Below, one piece after another: positions 52,541-61,386 of a DNA stretch of 64,000 nucleotides. The stretch covers positions 496,001 through 560,000 of the forward strand of contig CAWIXN010000012.1 in assembly GCA_963840095.1 (NCBI GenBank). The letters run 5' to 3'. How positions within the stretch are numbered: position 1 is the first letter of the stretch; each line of letters begins with the position of its first letter. Position numbers and translations under genes: made by a program. The DNA comes from DATBGO01 sp963840095 (lineage in GTDB: Bacteria > Actinomycetota > Actinomycetes > Streptosporangiales > Streptosporangiaceae). Under the pieces are notes generated by a model, which ran no database searches, was not told the origin of the DNA, and saw nothing but the letters and a program-made list of their open reading frames with translations.

Positions 52541-55300
52541 TCAGACCGAGGAGAGCGTGGTGATGCCCGACGTACTTGCGTCCATGCCGATCAGCACCGG
52601 CCCGGCCGGTCCCGCCGTCGGCGCGAAGTGGCGGGTCAGAAGATCGCCGAACTCCTCGGCGCGCAGCGGCGGCGAGAAGTAGAACCCCTGCCCCACCGGG
52701 CAGCCGAGCATCTTGAGCGCGGCGACCTGGTCCTCGGTCTCCACGCCCTCGGCCACCGCCGATATGCCCATGGCATTGGCCACGTCGATGACGGCCCGGA
52801 CGATCGCCGAGTCCACCGGGTCTTCGGCGACGCCCTGCACGAAGGCGCGGTCCACCTTGACCTCGTGCACCGGGAACTGCTTGAGGTAGGCCAGCGAGGA
52901 GTGGCCGGTGCCGAAATCGTCGATAGCCAGCCGCACGCCCAGCCGGCTGAGCTTCTTCATGACCTCGCGAGCACCGGAGAGATCCTCCATGACCGTGGTC
53001 TCGGTGATCTCGAACATAAGCAGCTCCGAGGGCAGGCCGGTGGTATCGAGAGCCGCGGCCACCTGCGACAAGAGCCCGTTCTCCTGGAACTGGCGAGGTG
53101 AGAGGTTGACGCTGATGGGGAGGTTCACCTCCAGGCGCTCCCGGATCGAGCGGATCTGCCGGCACGCCTGGTCCAGAACGTACCGACCGAGCGGCAGTAT
53201 CAGCCCGGTTTCCTCCGCTATCGGGATGAACCTGGCCGGGCTGATCAGGCCGTTCGTGGGGTGGCGCCACCGCACCAGCGCCTCCGCGCCCACGATGCGC
53301 TGCTCGTCAACGGAGTAGAACGGCTGGTAATGCACCTCGAGCTCATCCCGTTCGAGACCCTTGCGCAGCTCGGCTTCGATCTGGAGCCGCTCGGAGGAGC
53401 GGGTTCCCATGGAAACCTGGTCGAACACCTTGTAGATGCCGCCCCCGCCCTTGCCCTTGGCCTCGTACATCGCCACGTCGGCGTTGCGAAGCACGTCGTC
53501 GGCTGTCTTACCCGGCTCGGTCACAGCGATGCCGACCGATACGCTGGCCACCAGCTCATAGCCGTCGGGCAGCACCATGGGCTGCTCGACCGCGCCGCAG
53601 ATGCGCCGCGCCGCGGCGACCGCCACTTCTACTCCGGCCACGTCCTCCAGCAGCACCACGAACTCGTCGCCGCCGAAGCGCGCCAGCAGATCGCGGCTGC
53701 GCACCGCGCCCTTCATCCGGGCCCCGATCGCCACCAGGAACTCATCGCCGGTGATGTGACCAAGGCTGTCGTTGATGCCCTTGAAGCGGTCCACGTCAAC
53801 AAAGATCAGGGCATGCGTCTTGCCGTCCAGCGTGGCCCGCAGCAGCGCCTGATCGAGGCGCTCCACCAGCAGCCTGCGGTTGGCCAGGCCGGTGAGGCTG
53901 TCGTAGAAAGCGTGGTGGTGGAGTTCGTCTTCGAAGGCTTTGCGTTCGGTGATGTCCCGGAAGGCGATCACCGCGCCAGACGGTATGCCCTCGCTCATGA
54001 CCGCCGAGACCGTATACGCAACCGGGACGCTGTCACCGTTCTTGCCCCGGAAACGGGCGTCGTCCTCGCGGATGGTGCGGCCCGTGCGCATGGCTTCCCG
54101 GGCCGGCACGAGCAGGAACTCGGGCGCCGCGAGGGCACTATCGCTCAGCGGATCGTCGATCGTGATGTCCAGCGACGGCAGCTCGATCATGTCGGCTGCC
54201 GCCCGGTTGACGAAGGTCAGCTTCCCGCCGGCGTCGATGGCGCAGACGCCTTCTCCGATGTTGAGCGTGATCGACGAAAGCCGCTCGCGCTCGACGTGGA
54301 CCTGCTGGTATAGCTCAGCGTTGCTGAGCGCCCCGCTCCCCACGGCGGCCAGGGCTCTCAGCAGGCCGCGGTCGGAGTCGTCGAAAGGCTCATCCCGTCG
54401 CCGGCCCGACGCCACCAGCCATTGCTGGCGATCAGCAACGATCATAGGCGCCGCAAGCTGATCAGGGCGCGGCTCGTCGGAGGTCAGGGTGGCCGCCGGG
54501 CTACGAAGGAGCCGTCGTACCGACCCCAGGATCGTCTCAAGCACCGCCTCACGCCGCAGCCCTCGGTTTGCCTCCAGCGTGACTTCATACAGCCCCTCCA
54601 TCCGGGCGTGGTCATACAACGCCGCATACCTGGCGCTGATGAGCCAGTACTCCAGGACCAGGGCCGGGATCGCCAACGCTAGTGCCCACAGATGCGCCTG
54701 TATCGCCAGGGCCAAGACCACCCCAATCGATGCTCCCGCGCCAGCCAGCATGACCTGAATCGGAAGGTCGCTGATGAACTCTCCCCAGCTCGTCCCGATC
54801 GAGACCAAAACGGCGTCCACGAGAACCGTATTGACGACGAAGTACACACCCACGCCGAGCGTGACGGCCGCAATCTGACCCGCGGCGAGGGAATTCGAGG
54901 GGGGAGCGATGCCGCGGCTCACAGCCAGTCCCAGGCCCGCCGCGGTCAGAACCTGCCCCGTGTTGTAAGCCGACTTGACAGCAGGGCGGCGGCGGACCGT
55001 CTGAGCCAAGACGGTCGCCAGCGCGAGGGCACCCAACGTGAGCAGCGGTGGCACCAAGAGGGCGAGGATTACAAAGAACCCCTCGTCCATATGGAAGGTC
55101 TCTGACTCGCCACCCCGGTACACCACGACCGGCCAGACCCAGCTGCCCAGGAATAGTGCGCCCATCACAGCGACGATGATCCATTGAGCCTCGTCAACGT
55201 GCCACGAGGCCGATTGCTTCCATACGGCGAGAAACAAGGTAACCACGCCACCCATAACGGAAGCGGCGACGATGGCCCTGGTCACACGGGGCAACTTCAT
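52541..55300 (-). CDS. Membrane-bound cyclic-di-GMP protein (PAS-GGDEF-EAL)
   Basis: The 919-residue protein has an N-terminal membrane region of about seven or eight helices (residues 10-230). A divergent GAF-like segment follows (RREAVLETILGSVRRLL ... LLRALAAVGSGALSN), then a PAS domain (GEGVCAIDAGGKLTFVNRAAADMI), a GGDEF domain with RFGGDEFVVLLEDV and an EAL domain with AEALVRWRH and DDFGTGHSSLAYLK. Both signature motifs are intact, so it may make or degrade cyclic di-GMP. The ligand of the membrane part is unknown. Confidence 0.95.
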   Translation of the reverse strand: MKLPRVTRAIVAASVMGGVVTLFLAVWKQSASWHVDEAQWIIVAVMGALFLGSWVWPVVVYRGGESETFHMDEGFFVILALLVPPLLTLGALALATVLAQTVRRRPAVKSAYNTGQVLTAAGLGLAVSRGIAPPSNSLAAGQIAAVTLGVGVYFVVNTVLVDAVLVSIGTSWGEFISDLPIQVMLAGAGASIGVVLALAIQAHLWALALAIPALVLEYWLISARYAALYDHARMEGLYEVTLEANRGLRREAVLETILGSVRRLLRSPAATLTSDEPRPDQLAAPMIVADRQQWLVASGRRRDEPFDDSDRGLLRALAAVGSGALSNAELYQQVHVERERLSSITLNIGEGVCAIDAGGKLTFVNRAAADMIELPSLDITIDDPLSDSALAAPEFLLVPAREAMRTGRTIREDDARFRGKNGDSVPVAYTVSAVMSEGIPSGAVIAFRDITERKAFEDELHHHAFYDSLTGLANRRLLVERLDQALLRATLDGKTHALIFVDVDRFKGINDSLGHITGDEFLVAIGARMKGAVRSRDLLARFGGDEFVVLLEDVAGVEVAVAAARRICGAVEQPMVLPDGYELVASVSVGIAVTEPGKTADDVLRNADVAMYEAKGKGGGGIYKVFDQVSMGTRSSERLQIEAELRKGLERDELEVHYQPFYSVDEQRIVGAEALVRWRHPTNGLISPARFIPIAEETGLILPLGRYVLDQACRQIRSIRERLEVNLPISVNLSPRQFQENGLLSQVAAALDTTGLPSELLMFEITETTVMEDLSGAREVMKKLSRLGVRLAIDDFGTGHSSLAYLKQFPVHEVKVDRAFVQGVAEDPVDSAIVRAVIDVANAMGISAVAEGVETEDQVAALKMLGCPVGQGFYFSPPLRAEEFGDLLTRHFAPTAGPAGPVLIGMDASTSGITTLSSV

Positions 55301-55326
55301 GGCTTAACCACCCGGCCGGGCCGTTG

Positions 55327-56994
55327 TCAGTTCCATGCAGAGCCGTCCCACACAGTGCCGTCCCAGGCAGAACCGTCCCACGCAGAGCCGTCCCAGGCAG
55401 ACTCATTCCAGGCCTTACTAGCCCAGTCTTGGCCGTTCCACGCTGCGCCGGCCCAGGCACCGTCGTTCCAGGCCTTACTGGTCCACGTCCAGCCGTTCCA
55501 GTCTCCGCCGTTCCACGCGTAGCCGTTCCACGCCGAGCCACCGGATGGCAACTGCTCCCCGGACAGACCCGACCACAGGCTGGCGTTCCACGTGTCGACG
55601 GGGCCGGTGGGTGATAGCGAGACCGTCGCGCCCAGCGAGGTCGGGATCAGGTTGGCGGCCGACTGGTTGAAGCTCATCGGGCCTGAGGTGGCCGCGGCAT
55701 AGGCATTGAGGGCGCCGTGGCCGTCGACGAACGGATTCCCGACCGGGCCGGGGCTGGTGTTGCCGAGCAGGCGGGCCTTTACCTGGTTGGGGGACAGCCC
55801 CGGGCTGTCGGTCAGTACCAGCGCCGCCGCCCCGCTGGTGATAGCCGCGCTAAACGAGGTACCTGAGCCGACGAAGTTGGCCGAGCCGACCCGAGCCGAG
55901 GGATAGTCGTCGTAGACCGTCGAGCCCGGCGCCGCCAGGCTTACCACTGACCGGCCGGAGGTGACCAGGTCAGGCTTGACCCAGCCATCGGGTGAGGTAG
56001 GGCCGACGCTGCTGAAGTCGGTCATCTCGTCGTCGGCGGTCGACGTCGAAGCCATATCGTCCAGGGCGCCCACCGTGATCACCAAGGGATCGTCGCCGGG
56101 GGAAAGGATGGTGCCATTGAACGGCCCGGCGTTGCCCGCCGAGGCCACCACCGCGATACCCGAGTTCCAGACTGCCTCCACCGCCTGGTCCAGGGGGTTG
56201 ATGACCGTGGACTCGGTGGGCTGAACCCCTAGGGAGATGTTGAGGACCTTGATGCCGTACCTGCTCTGGTTATCGACCGCCCACTGCAGGCCCGAGATCA
56301 CCGTCCCCAGGGTGGTCGTGCCGTCCGCCCCGGCCACCTTGATCGACACCAGATTGGCGTCGGGCGCTTCACCCGAGTACTGGCCGTCCGACGAGGCCCC
56401 GTTACCTGCGATCAGGCCGGCCACGAAGGTGCCATGGCCATAACTGTCCTGAAACGGGTTGTTCCCGCCGGTCAGGTCGACCCCGCCGATCAGCCGCCCG
56501 GCGAAGTCAGGCAGGTTGTCGATACCGGTGTCCAGCACGGCCACGGTGACCCCCTGGCCGGTGTCACCAGCTGCCGCCAGCTGGGTAGCTCCTGTCTGCT
56601 GCAAGAACACATCAGAAGGCGCGTGAGGCCCGGTCGACTCCGGGGTGGACCCGATGCTCACCGACACATCCGGCGTAACGGTGATACCCGGTATGGCCGC
56701 CAGCAGCGGCTCCACGAATGTGGGGATCACGGCATCGACCGCGTCGATGAGGTGGTACTGCGTCAAGACGGTGCCGCCCACTCCGAGCACGGCCAGGGCC
56801 GGGCTAAGGAGCCCGGTCGCGCTGACGATGACCGTCTCGCCCGCGCTCGCCGACGCCGCCGGGACGCCAGCCAGCGACGTGCCCGCTAACGCGACAGCTA
56901 GCGCCGCGCTCGCGGCGGCGATCCGCCCCTTCTTCCACCAGGCGGACCGTGTCCGATAGCCGGCTCCTGTGCCGGACGAGCAACCACGTCGCAT
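55327..56994 (-). CDS. Secreted subtilisin-like protease with Trp-rich C-terminal repeats
   Basis: The 555-residue S8 protease has a signal peptide (KKGRIAAASAALAVALAGTSLAG) and the catalytic triad Asp (VAVLDTGIDN), His (DSYGHGTFVAGL) and Ser (GSGTSFSAAITSG). The C-terminal 80 residues are repeats of the type SAWDGSAWDG, NGxxW and WTSKAWN. This Trp-rich tail occurs in some actinobacterial secreted subtilases and may bind the cell surface or be cleaved. It is transcribed toward the GGDEF-EAL gene. Confidence 0.93.
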   Translation of the reverse strand: MRRGCSSGTGAGYRTRSAWWKKGRIAAASAALAVALAGTSLAGVPAASASAGETVIVSATGLLSPALAVLGVGGTVLTQYHLIDAVDAVIPTFVEPLLAAIPGITVTPDVSVSIGSTPESTGPHAPSDVFLQQTGATQLAAAGDTGQGVTVAVLDTGIDNLPDFAGRLIGGVDLTGGNNPFQDSYGHGTFVAGLIAGNGASSDGQYSGEAPDANLVSIKVAGADGTTTLGTVISGLQWAVDNQSRYGIKVLNISLGVQPTESTVINPLDQAVEAVWNSGIAVVASAGNAGPFNGTILSPGDDPLVITVGALDDMASTSTADDEMTDFSSVGPTSPDGWVKPDLVTSGRSVVSLAAPGSTVYDDYPSARVGSANFVGSGTSFSAAITSGAAALVLTDSPGLSPNQVKARLLGNTSPGPVGNPFVDGHGALNAYAAATSGPMSFNQSAANLIPTSLGATVSLSPTGPVDTWNASLWSGLSGEQLPSGGSAWNGYAWNGGDWNGWTWTSKAWNDGAWAGAAWNGQDWASKAWNESAWDGSAWDGSAWDGTVWDGSAWN

Positions 56995-57611
56995 TTGGCA
57001 GCCCCTCCCTTGGGGTGCTTTTTGAGGTATCTACCGTACGCCGGGAGGTCACCTTTAGAGGGAAATTTCAACAACACCAACCCGCCCTTTGAGGAAGGAA
57101 ACGACCGATACCATCAATGCTCGTTCTTATGAAGTGAACTATCTTTAGGCGGAAGTGCGCCCTGAAAGTGCGCGACGCACTTGCCTGGCTCTAAACGCCC
57201 ATGACGAAATAGGCCTCACCGGCAAGAAGTCATTGCCCGGGGGGCCGTTCCGGGCGTGCCGCGAGCAGGGCGTGCGGAGACCGGCCACGAGCGCGTCAGC
57301 CTGGGGCAGCGTGATCGGGCCGGAGACCTCGGCCAAGGGCACGACGCGGGTCCTCCAGCCAGGAAAACGACGTCATCGCGCAGGCAGCGACGCGAGTCGG
57401 GATGTCGCTGCAGATGGCAATCTGCTCGTGCCTAGCCTGCTCCGCCCGGGATTGCAGGGTCGGGACGATCCGTTCCTCGTAGCTTCGCCGCACCCGCTTG
57501 CCGATGGCATTGCTGATGAACCGGCCGGCCACCGCGAACACTGCGTTGGTGAGTTCCGCCGGGAAAGGCTTCTTTGCGGTCGCTTGGGCCGCGGCCGGGC
57601 GACGCCTTTAC
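56995..57611. other. Gene-poor stretch with one possible ORF
   Basis: An AT-rich promoter region lies before the protease (57000-57130). A minus-strand frame (57296-57541) reads VFAVAGRFISNAIGKRVRRSYEERIVPTLQSRAEQARHEQIAICSD from a GTG and is protein-like for about 45 residues, but has no clear ribosome binding site. Its family is unknown, so it may be a gene remnant. Confidence 0.4.
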
Positions 57612-58430
57612 TCAGCGCGACGAGGCGGGATCGGGCGATTCCGGGTCTGCGGACCTGGGTTTCTTGTCGGGATGGTGGCGCTTGTCGCGTGCGTAGATGA
57701 CCCCTGGCTTGCCGTCCCCGAGGCTGCGGCGGTCAAGCTCGAACAGCGTGGTCGCGGCCATCAGGTCGCTGAGCTTCGCGTAGCCATAGTTGCGGGAGTC
57801 GAAGTCGGGGCGCTGCTGGGTGAGGATATGGCCGACGGCGGCCAGCGAGGCCCACCCGTCGTCTTCGGAGGCCGCCTCCACGGCGTTGCGTAGCTGGCTG
57901 ACCAGGGCTGTGTCACCCTTGAGCTTCGCGGCGGTGGCGCGCGGGGCCGGCTTGAGGACCGCGCCGGCCGGCGTGGTAGCGCTCTCGGTATAGATGAGAT
58001 TCTCGATATAGATGAACTTGTCGCACGCCGCGACAAAGGGCTTCGGGGTCTTGCGCTCGCCGAACCCGTACACGGTGAGGCCGGACTCCCGGATGCGAGC
58101 AGCCAGGCGGGTGAAGTCGCTGTCGCTGGAGACGATGCAGAACCCGTCGAAGCGCCCCGAGTACAGCAGGTCCATCGCGTCGATGACCATCGCCGCGTCG
58201 GTAGCGTTCTTGCCGCTGGTATAGGCAAACTGCTGGATCGGCTGGATCGACTGGGCGAGCAGCTGGTCCTTCCAGCCCTTCAGGCTGGTGCCGGTCCAGT
58301 CACCGTAGGCCCGCTTGACGTGCGCCGTGCCGAGCTTGGCGACCTCGGCTAGCAAGCCCTCGGTGATCGCGGGCTGCGCGTTGTCCGCGTCGATGAGCAC
58401 CGCGAGCTTGGCTGTGTTGTCGCTGGCCAT
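57612..58430 (-). CDS. NYN-domain ribonuclease-like protein with C-terminal LOTUS/OST-HTH
   Basis: The 272-residue protein starts with an NYN (PIN-like) domain: AVLIDADNAQP and ATDAAMVIDAMDLLY supply Asp residues for metal binding, then FCIVSSDSDFTRLAARIRESG and VYGFGERKTP. A C-terminal OST-HTH/LOTUS domain (QLRNAVEAASEDDGWASLAAVGHILTQQRPDFDSRNYGYAKLSDLM) follows. NYN-LOTUS proteins cleave or bind RNA. It appears complete. Confidence 0.9.
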   Translation of the reverse strand: MASDNTAKLAVLIDADNAQPAITEGLLAEVAKLGTAHVKRAYGDWTGTSLKGWKDQLLAQSIQPIQQFAYTSGKNATDAAMVIDAMDLLYSGRFDGFCIVSSDSDFTRLAARIRESGLTVYGFGERKTPKPFVAACDKFIYIENLIYTESATTPAGAVLKPAPRATAAKLKGDTALVSQLRNAVEAASEDDGWASLAAVGHILTQQRPDFDSRNYGYAKLSDLMAATTLFELDRRSLGDGKPGVIYARDKRHHPDKKPRSADPESPDPASSR

Positions 58431-58534
58431 CCTGCCCTCCTTGCCTCGGATGCTATCGGTCAGGAGCAGCCGGGAGCGACGGCCAGGTGCGCCTTGACAG
58501 TCTGCGAGGTCTTCGCCAGCTGACCGCCGGGCAG

Positions 58535-58660
58535 GCGGCGACCCGGGACGGCGGCCTGCGGGCAGGCGGCGACCCGGGGCGGCGGGCAGGCGGCGACCCA
58601 GGGCGGCGGGCAGGCGGCGGCCGGCAGGCGACAGGCGGCGGGCAGGAGGCGGCCGGGGCG
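58535..58660. repeat. GC-rich tandem repeats before the cyclo-ligase-like gene
   Basis: Variants of GGGCAGGCGGCGACCCGGG recur about four times with an approximate period of 24 bases, then degrade into shorter GGCGGGCAGG units. The array lies between the divergent NYN and cyclo-ligase-like genes. Confidence 0.65.
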
Positions 58661-58693
58661 GCTCCAGCCGCCGGGTGCGGGCAGGATGGAGAC

Positions 58694-59584
58694 ATGACCC
58701 GTTCCGCGCCGCGTCACGACCGTGATGCCGGCGGCCCCGCCGATGTGCTGGCCGCGAAGTCTGCCCTGCGGCATGAGGTGTGGTCCGCGATGCGGTCGGC
58801 GAAGGTAGCCAGGTTCCCCGGCGCCGCCGGACGCATCCCGAACTTCACGGGCGCGGAGGCCGCCGCGCAGTGGCTTCGCGCGATGCCTGCGTGGCGGGCG
58901 GCGGCCGCCCTGAAGGCCAACCCGGATTCCGCGCAGCTGCCGGTGCGCCAGCGTGCGCTGGAGGACGGCAAGACCGTTTACATGGCGGTGCCGCGGCTGG
59001 CCGGGCCGGAGCCGTTCTTTGCCCTGGATCCCGACCGCCTGAGCGAGTCGCCTCGCAAGGCGGCGTCCATCAGTGGCGCTGCCCGCTCCGCCCGGCGGGT
59101 CACGCTCGCTGAACTGTCGCCGGTTGACGTGGTGGTGATGGGCAGCGTGGCAGCGGGCGAAGACGGCGCGCGGCTGGGCAAGGGCGGCGGGTTTGCCGAC
59201 CTGGAATTCGCGCTGGCCGCCGCGGCGGGCCTGATCGGGCCGCGCAGCATCTGCGTCACGACCGTCCACGAACTCCAGGTCCTCCAGGCCGGGACGATCC
59301 CCACCACCGGCCACGATGTGCCGGTGGACTTCATCATCACACCCGAGCGCGTCATTGACTGTCGGCCCCGGCAGGGCCCGCGGTCGGCCCCCGGCATCTG
59401 CTGGGAAGATCTGACCGAGGAGAAGATCGCGGCGATACCGCTCCTTTTTGGCACAGCGAGCCGCGCATCGGGCCCGGAGCACTCAGGCCCGGAGCACTCA
59501 GGCCCGGAGCACTCAGGCCCGGAGCACTCAGGCCCGGCAGCAGTAAGCCGGGGGCGCGCCCCGGCGAGGTGTCAGTCCGGCTAG
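58694..59584 (+). CDS. 5-formyltetrahydrofolate cyclo-ligase family protein
   Basis: The 296-residue protein has the cyclo-ligase fold: ALRHEVWSAMRSAKVARFPG at the start, MAVPRLAGPEPFFALDP, DVVVMGSVAAGEDGARLGKGGGFADLEFALA (the Gly-rich ATP-binding loop) and a Cys/Glu-rich end. The family converts 5-formyl-THF to methenyl-THF; this long actinobacterial branch may have another role. The last 30 residues include four SGPEH units encoded by a 15-bp repeat. The ATG at 58694 follows GGAG. Confidence 0.85.
   Translation: MTRSAPRHDRDAGGPADVLAAKSALRHEVWSAMRSAKVARFPGAAGRIPNFTGAEAAAQWLRAMPAWRAAAALKANPDSAQLPVRQRALEDGKTVYMAVPRLAGPEPFFALDPDRLSESPRKAASISGAARSARRVTLAELSPVDVVVMGSVAAGEDGARLGKGGGFADLEFALAAAAGLIGPRSICVTTVHELQVLQAGTIPTTGHDVPVDFIITPERVIDCRPRQGPRSAPGICWEDLTEEKIAAIPLLFGTASRASGPEHSGPEHSGPEHSGPEHSGPAAVSRGRAPARCQSG
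59471..59530 (+). repeat. Four 15-bp repeats in the cyclo-ligase-like gene
   Basis: GGCCCGGAGCACTCA occurs four times head to tail, encoding Gly-Pro-Glu-His-Ser. The unit length keeps the frame open, so copy number can vary without breaking the gene. Confidence 0.9.
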
Positions 59585-59792
59585 CGGGCGGTGCGTGCAC
59601 GCAGGCCCAGGAGTGGTTGGCGTATCCCTTGGGATTCCGCAGGTGCGCGGGCGATTCCGGCTGCACGGCGGCGCGGCGAAGGCGACATTCCCGGGCCCCG
59701 GTCAGTGGCCACACGGGCCGGGCGGGCGCCTCGGATCCAGCCCCGGCAGCTAGGCTTTGATGATCGGCCTGGTGTCTCTAGCCGGGGGGTGC

Positions 59793-60023
59793 ATGATGCC
59801 AGACAAGCCGAAGGTAACCACGGGGACGGCTGCGGAGTCGCCGATGTTCTACGGGAGCCGCCTAGCGCTGCGCACGACCGGCCGCCAGGTCCAGGCGCTC
59901 AGTTCCGCCCATGCGCGGGACGGCATCCGGTCCGCGGCGCGTATCCGCGCCATGATCGCCCTCTGGATGGATGACCCGCGGCTGCGGGCGCGGATCGACC
60001 GGGTCGCCCGCGACTGGCAGTGA
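59793..60023 (+). CDS. Small protein of unknown function
   Basis: The 76-residue product starts MMPDKPKVTTG and is basic and helical in its second half (SAARIRAMIALWMDDPRLRARIDRVARDW). A GGGGGTG lies five bases before the ATG at 59793. No family is recognised. Confidence 0.5.
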   Translation: MMPDKPKVTTGTAAESPMFYGSRLALRTTGRQVQALSSAHARDGIRSAARIRAMIALWMDDPRLRARIDRVARDWQ

Positions 60024-60542
60024 GCAGTCGCTGCGGATTGTGACGATCAGGGCTCCTGAGCCTGCCGATTCACCCGTTTAGGCCATAAGGGTGAGAATGT
60101 AATTCGATTTCATGACAATGATTGCGCTCTCACAATTTCTTTGGCGTAACTATTTGCATGCAGGCCGGGGGCTCGGCGGTGTGGATCCAGATCGGGCTCG
60201 GCATCTGGATGTCGGCGCCCGGTGGAGCTCGCGCTCGGCCAGCCTCCGGCGTCAATGCCGTGAAAGGCACCTTGATTTGTTCCGGCAGCAGAGTACCGGC
60301 CACGCCAGTTATGCGACCGCTGGTCTCGCTGGATTTGGCGGTCTGGCGGCTGGCCGTCGCGGGTGCTGGGTCAGGGTGGCCCAGCGTGCTGGGCGCTGAT
60401 CGTGGGTGTCTCACGGGTGTCTCACGGGTGCCTCACGGGCGTCACTGTCGTGTCTGTGGTCGCTTTTGTCACTGGAGACGCAGGAGTTTCAGAGCGGCGC
60501 GGAAACCGGGGCCCGATTTAGCGGCTTATCCATGGCATTCCA

Positions 60543-60593
60543 ATGATCTTGACGACTTCTCGGCGATATCTACTGGAAAGCCGTCAAGATCAT
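60543..60593. repeat. Long inverted repeat 1
   Basis: ATGATCTTGACGACTT (60543-60558) and AAGCCGTCAAGATCAT (60578-60593) are complementary at 15 of 16 positions around a 19-bp loop. There is no T tract, so a Rho-independent terminator is unlikely. Confidence 0.75.
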
Positions 60594-60774
60594 CAGTCAT
60601 CGCTCAGCTGGCGAGACTGGCGAGACTGCTGATGCAGGCGTGACTCGATTTGGGCGGCACCGCAGGCTCACGCGCCCGGTGGCCGAGCGCGCCGGGCCGG
60701 GCCGAGCGCGCCACGCGGCAGCGCACGCCGTGGCACCGGGAGCAGCCCTACCACCACGTCGATGCGCGCGGCAT

Positions 60775-60832
60775 TTCATGATCCCGGTTGATTGGGCGTG
60801 CCAGGACACCCCCTAGCCACCGGGATCATGAA
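60775..60832. repeat. Long inverted repeat 2
   Basis: TTCATGATCCCGGT (60775-60788) and ACCGGGATCATGAA (60819-60832) are perfectly complementary over 14 bp around a 30-bp loop. It lies about 180 bp from the first inverted repeat. Confidence 0.75.
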
Positions 60833-60999
60833 GGCCGGGGCCGCCTCGCCAGCAGCGGGGCATGCGCAAGAGGGCTCTTCGATCACGCGGCATAACACCT
60901 CGCTGACGGAACGTGACTGCCCGGCCCGGCGTCGCTGTCGCCCGGCTCCGCAGGGCAGGGAGCAGGTCGGGCCGCAGCGGAGCGCCTGAGTTGGTCGCC

Positions 61000-61111
61000 T
61001 CGTCCACCAGTTCGCAAGGCCCGACGGCGTGGTCAGGGCCTCGTAGTCGCACTCGGCCAGCGCCTGGATGGAGATGGTCACCTCGAAGCTCTCGGCACGG
61101 CCGCCCGTCAA
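61000..61111 (-). pseudogene. SRPBCC (AHSA1-like) N-terminal fragment
   Basis: The phrase FEVTISIQALAECDYEALTTPSGLANWW resembles the start of AHSA1 proteins (strand 1, then the helix ending in a Trp pair). After about 40 residues the frame enters Arg-rich junk. The rest of the gene is missing. Confidence 0.5.
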
Positions 61112-61386
61112 CCGTCTTTCAGGCTCGGGGGCGAGGCCAAGGCCGTTTGGGCGGTCCCGGGCGGGTAGGGCATCGCATCAAGACCCGAAACGGAGACGGG
61201 CCCCGGTCGGGCGCGGCGCCCCGTCGCACCCAGCCGGGCGCCGCCCGGACAGGAACACCCAGCCGGAGCGGGCGCACCGTTAGCGAAGCGCTCCTGGCGC
61301 TAGGCTTCCCGGGTGATACGAGGGATACTCGGCCGGAGGGTGCGAGCGATGGCCTGCCGCGGCGCGGGCCGCAAGCTGAGGTAGCG

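Larger units (their letters stand above)
60024..61386. other. Long gene-poor stretch with two palindromes and an SRPBCC relic
   Basis: Two long inverted repeats (60543-60593 and 60775-60832) and a short SRPBCC fragment (around 61000-61111) are all that can be supported. The remaining open frames are Arg/Ala/Pro strings without family features. Confidence 0.5.

Noticed and set aside
53261..54313. 350-codon plus-strand frame
   Set aside because: It is antisense to the GGDEF-EAL gene.
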